From Sulfuritalea sp. (GTDB taxonomy: Bacteria > Pseudomonadota > Gammaproteobacteria > Burkholderiales > Rhodocyclaceae): DNA of 60,731 nucleotides. This document shows, piece by piece, positions 55,442 to 60,731 of this stretch (the first letter of the stretch is position 1; each line of letters starts with the position of its first letter). The stretch spans positions 1 to 60,731 of the forward strand of contig JALNZB010000021.1 of NCBI GenBank assembly GCA_023229545.1, written 5' to 3'. Made by a program: the position numbers and the translations under genes. The notes beneath the pieces were generated by a model. The model worked only from the letters and a program-made list of their open reading frames with translations. It made no database searches and was not told the DNA's origin.

Positions 55442-55939
55442 TTACAACCGGCGAATCTTCTCCATCAACGCCGTGGTCGACCGCTCGTGGATGAAGGGCA
55501 GTGAATGCACGCTACCGCCCCAGGCGATCACTTCGCGGTAGCCGACGATTTTTTCCACCGGCCAGTCGCCGCCCTTGACCAGCACGTCGGGCCGGCAATC
55601 GAGGATGCGCTGGAGCGGCGTGTCCTCGTCGAACCAGGTCACCAGCGACACGCATTCGAGCGCGGCCAGCAGCGCCATGCGGTCGGCCAGCGAATTGACC
55701 GGGCGATCCTCGCCCTTGCCCAAACGCCTGACGGAATCGTCCGAGTTGGCGGCGACGATCAGGGAAGCGCCGAGTGCGCGCGCCTGTGCCAGATAGGTGA
55801 CATGGCCGCGATGCAGGATGTCGAAACAGCCGTTGGTGAACACCAGCGGTCGCGGCAAAAGCGCGATGCGCCCGGCCAGATCGGCGGGGTCGGCGATCTT
55901 GGCCTCGAAGGCGGGAAGCCGGGGTTGCGCAAGCGCCAT
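55442..55939 (-). CDS. rfaE2: Heptose-1-phosphate adenylyltransferase
   Basis: A 165-residue cytidylyltransferase-like enzyme that makes ADP-heptose for the lipopolysaccharide core, as the free-standing C-terminal domain of HldE. The nucleotidyl motif is FTNGCFDILHRGH, followed by IVAANSDDSVRRLGKGEDRPVN and the C-terminal HERSTTALMEKI, which replaces the usual ISSTxII motif. It sits next to gmhA, another heptose gene, and starts with MALAQPRLPAFEAKI. The partner kinase domain (HldE1) is not in the window. Confidence 0.93.
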   Translation of the reverse strand: MALAQPRLPAFEAKIADPADLAGRIALLPRPLVFTNGCFDILHRGHVTYLAQARALGASLIVAANSDDSVRRLGKGEDRPVNSLADRMALLAALECVSLVTWFDEDTPLQRILDCRPDVLVKGGDWPVEKIVGYREVIAWGGSVHSLPFIHERSTTALMEKIRRL

Positions 55940-55947
55940 GCCGCGCT

Positions 55948-56607
55948 CTACTTTTTCGGCGTCGTCGTGGCGCCCTGTGCCGCGGGCGGGTTGTTGTCCA
56001 GCGCCTGGGCCTGTTCCGGGCTGATGATCTCGAACACGCGCACCACTTTCTGCACGCCGCCTGTGGTGCGGGCGATTTCCACCGCCGCATTGGCCTCGGC
56101 CTGGGTGACCAGTCCGAGCAAGAAAACCACGCCGGCTTCGGTCACCACCTTGACGTGATTGGCGGCAAACTTGTCGGCATCGACAAAGCGCGCCTTGACC
56201 TTGGAGGTAATGTAGGAATCGTTGCCGCGCCCGCCAAAACCGGCCGGCCCGGCGATGGCCAGTTCATTGCTGATCGACTTGACGTTGGGCACGCCGGAAG
56301 CGATCTTTTCCGCATCGGCCTTGATCGCGGCAGTCGGCACTTCGCCGGTCAACAGAATCATGCGGTTGTAGGTGGTTACATTGACATGCACCTTGTCGCC
56401 GTACTTTTCGTTGATGCGGTTGGCGGCGCGAATCTCCATGGCTTCGTCGGAGACGAAGGTCTCCGGATTGCGACGGTCGAGCAGGACCAGCGTCCCGGTG
56501 CCAACGCCGACGGCGGCGGCGCCGAAGCAGCCGGCGAGAACGGGTACGCAGAGGACGAGCACGGCAAGGTTGCGAATTTTCCCGCCAATGTCGGTTTGGA
56601 TGTTCAT
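55948..56607 (-). CDS. BON-domain outer-membrane lipoprotein (DolP/YraP-like)
   Basis: A 219-residue lipoprotein. The lipobox is in VLVLCVPVLAGC, and the mature chain has two BON domains (about residues 60-125 and 135-205), as in DolP/YraP, which binds outer-membrane lipids and supports BAM activity. The ATG at 56607 is chosen because it overlaps the gmhA stop (ATGA) and gives the lipobox. Gene order yraN, SIS, BON matches the conserved yraN-diaA-yraP cluster. The C-terminus is Ala/Thr-rich. Confidence 0.9.
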   Translation of the reverse strand: MNIQTDIGGKIRNLAVLVLCVPVLAGCFGAAAVGVGTGTLVLLDRRNPETFVSDEAMEIRAANRINEKYGDKVHVNVTTYNRMILLTGEVPTAAIKADAEKIASGVPNVKSISNELAIAGPAGFGGRGNDSYITSKVKARFVDADKFAANHVKVVTEAGVVFLLGLVTQAEANAAVEIARTTGGVQKVVRVFEIISPEQAQALDNNPPAAQGATTTPKK

Positions 56608-57197
56608 TGTGTTTCTCCCAGTATCAAGGCGTCTATGCCGTCGCACAGGCAGTGGATGGTGAGCAGGTGAACTTCCTGGATTCGGGCGGTGCGTTCGGCC
56701 GGCACGCACAGGTGAATGTCGTCGGGGCCGAGCAATGTGGCGATCTTGCCGCCATTCTTGCCGGTGAGCGCCACCACAGTAATGCCACGGGCATGAGCGA
56801 TATGAATGGCCTCGATCACGTTCGGCGAATTGCCCGAGGTCGAAATGGCCAGCAGCACATCGCCAGAGCGGCCCAGCGCCTGAATCTGTTTGGCGAAGAC
56901 ATCCTCGTAGCGGTAATCGTTGCCAATCGAGGTCAGCGTGGAAGTATCGGTGGTCAGCGCAAGCGCCGCCAGCGGCGGGCGCTCCCGCTCGAACCGATTT
57001 ACCAGTTCGGCGGCGAAGTGCTGCGAATCGGCGGCCGAGCCGCCATTGCCGCAGGCCATCACCTTGCCGCCGGCCTTGAGGCAGCTGGTCATGCGGCGCG
57101 TCGCGGCTTCAATCGGCCCCGCCATGGTTGCCACTGCCGCGAGCTTGGTCTGGGCGCTGTCCTTGAATTGCTGCTGAATGCGTTCGATAAGTGACAT
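56604..57197 (-). CDS. gmhA: SIS-domain phosphoheptose isomerase (GmhA/DiaA family)
   Basis: A 197-residue SIS protein. The sugar-phosphate sites read CGNGGSAADSQHFAAELVNRF and STSGNSPNVIEAI, and the C-terminal QEVHLLTIHCLCDGID holds the His expected in the isomerase. GmhA makes the heptose precursor of LPS, in line with rfaE2 nearby. The synteny yraN-SIS-BON is also that of E. coli DiaA, a DnaA-binding relative, so the name is probable rather than certain. Confidence 0.85.
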   Translation of the reverse strand: MSLIERIQQQFKDSAQTKLAAVATMAGPIEAATRRMTSCLKAGGKVMACGNGGSAADSQHFAAELVNRFERERPPLAALALTTDTSTLTSIGNDYRYEDVFAKQIQALGRSGDVLLAISTSGNSPNVIEAIHIAHARGITVVALTGKNGGKIATLLGPDDIHLCVPAERTARIQEVHLLTIHCLCDGIDALILGETQ

Positions 57198-57280
57198 ATA
57201 TCAGGTCTTTGCTTCGTGTCTGGAGATTATCGTTTGAGAATAGCGGTCTTGAATGCAGGTCCGAGGCTGGAATAGCGGGC

Positions 57281-57664
57281 CTAGAGTACAACAAATACTT
57301 CGATCAGCATCCGCTGCCAGGGGTTCTTGTGCTGGCGCAAGCGGGCGATGCGGGCATCCACCGCTTCGCCGCCATCCATCGCGGCGGCGACGCTGCGGTT
57401 TTCGGCGCGCGGCAGGTAGCCCAGCTTCTGCCCGCGCCACTCGACGCGCACGGCGTTGGCGTCATGCGGGTTGTCGGCCTCTCGCACCAGCGCCAGCCGG
57501 TCGCCCTCGCGCATTTCCTGCCACAGGGTTTCCCCGGCATGGTATTGAAAACCAGCGAGGGGCGAGCTTTGCACCAAAATACGGACTTCGCCGGCCAGCG
57601 CCGTCAGGCTGATGACCAGGCCGAGGATGAGCCGAAGCAAAAATCTAGTCAGCGGAAAACGCAT
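57281..57664 (-). CDS. Secreted HIRAN-domain protein
   Basis: A 127-residue protein with an N-terminal signal or anchor (LTRFLLRLILGLVISLTALAG) and a HIRAN domain: VQSSPLAGFQYHAGE ... LVREADNPHDANAVRVEW and KLGYLPRAENRSVA. HIRAN domains usually bind single-stranded DNA ends in repair proteins, so an exported single-domain copy is odd; its task is unknown. The ATG at 57664 overlaps the yraN C-terminus by 20 bases, so it is co-transcribed with yraN. Confidence 0.8.
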   Translation of the reverse strand: MRFPLTRFLLRLILGLVISLTALAGEVRILVQSSPLAGFQYHAGETLWQEMREGDRLALVREADNPHDANAVRVEWRGQKLGYLPRAENRSVAAAMDGGEAVDARIARLRQHKNPWQRMLIEVFVVL

Positions 57665-57998
57665 CGCGCAGCCATTCGATGTGGTTGGGGTCGAGGTCAT
57701 GCAGCAGCACGCAGTCGAAGCGGCAGGGCGTCTCGCCATGGCGCAGCAGCCAGTGCCGCGCCGCAAGAATCAGCCGCGCCTGCTTGGTGGCGGTGATGCT
57801 GGCCGCCGCGCCGCCGAAATCCTGGCGGCTCCTGAGGCGCACCTCGACAAACACCGTGGTTTTGCCGTCGCGGCAGATCAGGTCGATCTCGCCGCCCTTC
57901 ACCCGAAAGTTGCGCTCGATGACGGACAATCCCGCTTGCCGCAGATAATCCGCCGCCAGTTGCTCGGCCGCTTCACCTTTGGCTTGCCTCGTGCTCAT
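57645..57998 (-). CDS. yraN: UPF0102 protein YraN (endonuclease-like)
   Basis: A 117-residue member of the YraN/UPF0102 family. It has the restriction-endonuclease-like core GEAAEQLAADYLRQAG, NFRVKGGEIDLICRDG and TVFVEVRLRS. The role is unknown although the fold is nuclease-like. It diverges from rsmI, 12 bases between the start codons, a classical pairing in proteobacteria. Confidence 0.92.
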   Translation of the reverse strand: MSTRQAKGEAAEQLAADYLRQAGLSVIERNFRVKGGEIDLICRDGKTTVFVEVRLRSRQDFGGAAASITATKQARLILAARHWLLRHGETPCRFDCVLLHDLDPNHIEWLRDAFSAD

Positions 57999-58010
57999 CG
58001 GACTGCAAGA

Positions 58011-58868
58011 ATGGCGGACATGGAAAATGCATTGTATGTCGTCGCCACCCCCATCGGGAATCTAGGTGACATCACCCTGCGCGCGCTGGAGGTGTTGCGC
58101 GGCGTCGATCTGGTCGCCTGCGAGGACACCCGCCACGCCCGCCACCTGCTCGATCATCACGGCATATCCGTGCCGACGCTGGCGCTGCACCAGCATAACG
58201 AGAACGAAGCCGCCGACAAACTGATTCGCCTGCTGGGCGAGGGCAAGCGCGTGGCGCTGGTGTCGGACGCCGGCACGCCGGGCGTCTCCGATCCCGGCGC
58301 GCGGGCGGTGGCGGCGGTACGCGGCGCCGGCTTCAAGGTGATTCCGCTGCCGGGGGCAAACGCGGCGATCACGGCCATGTCGGCGGCCGGCCTCGCCGAT
58401 CCGCGCTTTCTGTTCGTCGGCTTCCTGCCCACAAAAGTCGGCGCTCGCAGGACGGCGATCAGCGAACTCGCGCCGGTCGATGCGGCACTGGTGTTCTACG
58501 AAGCACCGCATCGGGTGACGGAAACGGTGGCCGACCTCGCCGAACTGCTGGAGCCGCAACGCGAAATCGTCATCGCCCGCGAGCTGACCAAGCTGTTCGA
58601 GCAGATCGAACGCATGCCGCTGGCGGACGCTTCGGCCTGGCTGGCGGCGGACGCCAACCATCAGCGCGGCGAATTCGTACTGGTGGTCTCCGCCCCGCTG
58701 CCGCGCACGGGCATGGATGCCGAGACCGAGCGCGTGCTGGCCGCGCTGCTGAGTGAGTTGCCGGTCAAGCAGGCGGCCAAGCTGGCGGCGGCCATCACCG
58801 GCCAGCCGAAGAATGCGCTGTATGCGAGGGCGCTGGAGCTGAAGGACGGCAAGGGCCTGCCCTTATAA
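58011..58868 (+). CDS. rsmI: 16S rRNA 2'-O-methyltransferase RsmI
   Basis: A 285-residue SAM-dependent methyltransferase (tetrapyrrole-methylase fold) that methylates C1402 of 16S rRNA. It starts MADMENALYVVATPIGNLGDI and keeps EDTRHARHLLDH, SDAGTPGVSDPG, LPGANAAITAMSAAGL and FYEAPHRVTETV. ATG 58011 is used; ATG 58020 is an alternative. The loop FLPTKVGARRTAI is encoded by an inverted copy of the dispersed 27-bp element, where homologues have a different lysine-rich stretch. Confidence 0.94.
   Translation: MADMENALYVVATPIGNLGDITLRALEVLRGVDLVACEDTRHARHLLDHHGISVPTLALHQHNENEAADKLIRLLGEGKRVALVSDAGTPGVSDPGARAVAAVRGAGFKVIPLPGANAAITAMSAAGLADPRFLFVGFLPTKVGARRTAISELAPVDAALVFYEAPHRVTETVADLAELLEPQREIVIARELTKLFEQIERMPLADASAWLAADANHQRGEFVLVVSAPLPRTGMDAETERVLAALLSELPVKQAAKLAAAITGQPKNALYARALELKDGKGLPL
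58431..58457 (-). repeat. Dispersed 27-bp element, copy 9 (inside rsmI)
   Basis: Inverted copy with two mismatches to the consensus, read in frame as TKVGARRTA, the same frame as in trpC. Confidence 0.65.
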
Positions 58869-58876
58869 TCCGCGCC

Positions 58877-59923
58877 ATGCAGACCCTGACCCAGACACTC
58901 ACCATCACCCGTCCCGACGACTGGCATTTGCATCTGCGCGATGGTGCCGCACTGGCGGCGGTGCTGCCCGACACGGCGCGGCGCTTTGCCCGTGCCATCG
59001 TCATGCCCAATCTGAAGCCGCCGGTGACCACGGTGACGCTGGCTGCGGCTTACCGCGAGCGGATTCTCGCTGCGCTGCCGCCCGGTTTGCGCTTCACGCC
59101 GCTGATGACCTTGTATTTGACTGACAACATGCCGCCCAGCGAAATCGACGCCGTCAAGGCCAGCGGCTTTGTGCACGCCATCAAGCTCTATCCGGCCGGT
59201 GCCACGACCAATTCGGATGCCGGCGTCAGCGACCTGAAAAAATGCGCGGCAACCCTGGCGCGCATGGAAACACTCGGCGTGCCGCTCCTGGTGCATGGCG
59301 AGGTTACCGCTCCGGCGGTGGATATTTTCGATCGCGAGGCGGTGTTCATCGACACCGTGCTGACACCGCTGCTGCGCGATTTTCCGGGCTTGAAAGTGGT
59401 GCTGGAACACGTCACCACGAAACAAGGCGTCGACTTCGTCTGTAGCAGCGGCGCCAATGTGGCGGCAACCCTGACGGCGCATCATCTGCTGCTCAACCGC
59501 AACGCGATCTTCGCCGGCGGCATCCGTCCGCACCATTACTGCCTGCCGGTTCTGAAGCGCGAGAGCCACCGCCAGGCGCTGCTGGCGGCGGCGATCTCGG
59601 GCAACCCAAAATTCTTCCTCGGCACCGATTCGGCGCCGCACGCGCAAAGTGCCAAGGAAGCGGCCTGCGGTTGCGCCGGCTGCTACACCGCGCATGCCGG
59701 CATCGAGCTGTATGCCGAAGCCTTCGACGCTGCGGGAGCACTCGACCGGCTGGAAGCCTTTGCCAGCTTCCACGGCGCCGATTACTACGGTTTGCCGCGC
59801 AACACGGAGCAAGTCACGCTGCGCCGCGATGCCGTCGGCGTACCCCCGAGCCTCGACTATCTTGCCGGCGACCGGCTGGTGCCGCTGCGCGCCGGCGAAT
59901 CCGTCGCCTGGCGTCTGGAGTGA
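58877..59923 (+). CDS. pyrC: Dihydroorotase
   Basis: A 348-residue class II dihydroorotase of pyrimidine synthesis. The zinc site starts DDWHLHLRDG, then MPNLKPPVTT, the carbamylated-lysine segment AIKLYPAGATTNSDAGV, and FFLGTDSAPHAQSAKEAACGCAG at the C-terminal end. Length and motifs match the E. coli-type enzyme. It starts 8 bases after rsmI, with no clear terminator between. Confidence 0.95.
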   Translation: MQTLTQTLTITRPDDWHLHLRDGAALAAVLPDTARRFARAIVMPNLKPPVTTVTLAAAYRERILAALPPGLRFTPLMTLYLTDNMPPSEIDAVKASGFVHAIKLYPAGATTNSDAGVSDLKKCAATLARMETLGVPLLVHGEVTAPAVDIFDREAVFIDTVLTPLLRDFPGLKVVLEHVTTKQGVDFVCSSGANVAATLTAHHLLLNRNAIFAGGIRPHHYCLPVLKRESHRQALLAAAISGNPKFFLGTDSAPHAQSAKEAACGCAGCYTAHAGIELYAEAFDAAGALDRLEAFASFHGADYYGLPRNTEQVTLRRDAVGVPPSLDYLAGDRLVPLRAGESVAWRLE

Positions 59924-59930
59924 TGACATC

Positions 59931-60368
59931 ATGAAGCTTGTCTTGCCGCTGCTTTCCATCCTCGCGCTGTCCGCCTGTGGCGACACGCAGCATGCCGCCT
60001 ACCTGATTGGCGGCCCCCAGCATTCGCTGACCCTGACGCGGCAGCAGGATTTCGTCGGCAGCGAGTGGAATACCGAACTGGTCGTCGCGCGCTTTCCGGA
60101 GTGTCAGCGACGCTTTCCCCTGAAGGAGATGGTCGGCGACAACGTCAAAATGGATGTGTATCGCGCCGAACCCGGCGTATTCATTCTGAATTACGGCAAG
60201 CGCTGGTATGTCACCGAGACCAAGACCTGTCGCTTCGAGCAGTTCAAGGCGCCGCCGCCGGAACCGGGCGACGTGATCGGCAGCTTTCTAGCCAAGGACG
60301 GCAATCTCGAATACAAGAGCAAGGAAGAGAAGAAACCATCAGCGCCGACCGCCGGCGCAAAGCCGTAA
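59931..60368 (+). CDS. Small lipoprotein of unknown role
   Basis: A 145-residue protein with a lipobox (LPLLSILALSACG) and a short beta-rich mature part; no known domain was recognised. The C-terminal tail is Lys/Glu/Pro-rich. Its ATG is seven bases after the pyrC stop, so the two may be co-transcribed. It lies directly upstream of rnpB. Confidence 0.75.
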   Translation: MKLVLPLLSILALSACGDTQHAAYLIGGPQHSLTLTRQQDFVGSEWNTELVVARFPECQRRFPLKEMVGDNVKMDVYRAEPGVFILNYGKRWYVTETKTCRFEQFKAPPPEPGDVIGSFLAKDGNLEYKSKEEKKPSAPTAGAKP

Positions 60369-60380
60369 TCTGGCCGGGCG

Positions 60381-60394
60381 TACAATGCGCTCGG
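60381..60394 (+). promoter_or_regulatory. -10 box of rnpB promoter
   Basis: TACAAT at 60381-60386 lies nine bases before the GAAG that should begin the RNA. The -35 region is weak. Confidence 0.5.
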
Positions 60395-60731
60395 GAAGTT
60401 CGCCAGGCAACCGCTGATCACGCAAGTGGTTGGAGGAAAGTCCGGGCCCCACAGGGCAGAATGCCGGTTAACGACCGGGCACCGCGAGGTGACAGACAGT
60501 GCAACAGAAAGATACCGCCTACGTTCGCAAGAACTGGTAAGGGTGAAATGGTGGAGTAAGAGCCCACCGCGTTTCCGGTAACGGAAACGGCATGGCAAAC
60601 CTCATTCGGGGCAAGGCCAAATAGGGGAGTAATGGCGTGGCCCGCGTCGCTCCCGGGTAGGCTGCTAGAGGCCGTCGGCAACGGCGGTCCCAGAGGAATG
60701 GTTGCCCACGACAGAACCCGGCTTATCGGCG
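60395..60731 (+). ncRNA. rnpB: RNase P RNA (partial at 3' end)
   Basis: Bacterial class A RNase P RNA, the catalytic RNA that trims tRNA 5' ends. Conserved blocks are GAGGAAAGTCCGGGC near 60432, AGGGTGAAATGG near 60540, and GCCCACGACAGAACCCGGC and CTTATCGG at the end. The 5' start GAAGTTCGCC should pair with the 3' end in helix P1; the window stops just as that strand begins (CGGCG), so only a few terminal bases are missing. Confidence 0.96.

Noticed and set aside
60341..60363. Tenth copy of the dispersed element
   Set aside because: Only about 12 bases match (CATCAGCGCCGAC); the rest differs, so chance is likely.

Overview
The window is GC-rich chromosomal DNA from a betaproteobacterium, most likely of the Rhodocyclales/Sterolibacteriaceae type. 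This is inferred from gene order (trpE-G-D-C behind gph, MFS-ssb, the pilE/fimT/pilV-W-X-Y1 cluster, yraN-gmhA-BON facing rsmI-pyrC) and from anaerobic-style enzymes such as a PFOR-like 2-oxoacid oxidoreductase. No species can be named from sequence alone.

Layout. 1-1350: accessory scraps, with the N-terminal remnant of an AIPR-like phage-defence protein and a complete higBA toxin-antitoxin operon carrying a palindromic operator. 1537-6260: gph, then trpEGDC behind a candidate Trp-rich leader peptide. 6269-13434 (minus strand): an RND efflux pump and adaptor, an MFS carrier with a CbiX chelatase, and a TerC-universal stress fusion. 13734-19546: a solute-binding protein coupled to a PAS-GGDEF-EAL protein, a c4-type dihaem cytochrome and a CobW/ZNG1 GTPase. 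19716-30994: a complete type I-C CRISPR-Cas locus (cas3-5-8-7-4-1-2) with an array of 29 repeats and 28 spacers; an intact DUF1016/YhcG PD-(D/E)XK nuclease gene sits in the operon between cas7 and cas4. 31446-40593: a very large PFOR-like protein, a GltD/PyrK (Nfn-like) fusion and an unrecognised protein. 40720-42444: MFS and ssb. 42803-53935: type IV pilus minor-pilin operon ending in a roughly 2,400-residue PilY1 and a TonB-like protein. 54090-60731: orphan TAXI binding protein, rfaE2, BON lipoprotein, gmhA, a HIRAN protein, yraN, rsmI, pyrC, a small lipoprotein and rnpB, which runs off the end.

The main novelty candidates are: (1) the nuclease gene translationally coupled inside the I-C cas operon; (2) an undescribed 27-bp dispersed element, nine copies here, lying both between genes and in frame inside gph, trpC, cas1 and rsmI, where it always encodes the same short peptide for a given orientation; (3) the oversized PFOR plus fused Nfn-like partner; (4) a PilY1 about twice normal size, enlarged by two families of internal repeats; (5) a spacer present twice in the array with lengths differing by one base.

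All calls are by eye from the sequence; family assignments rest on recognisable motifs and gene order, with no database search.
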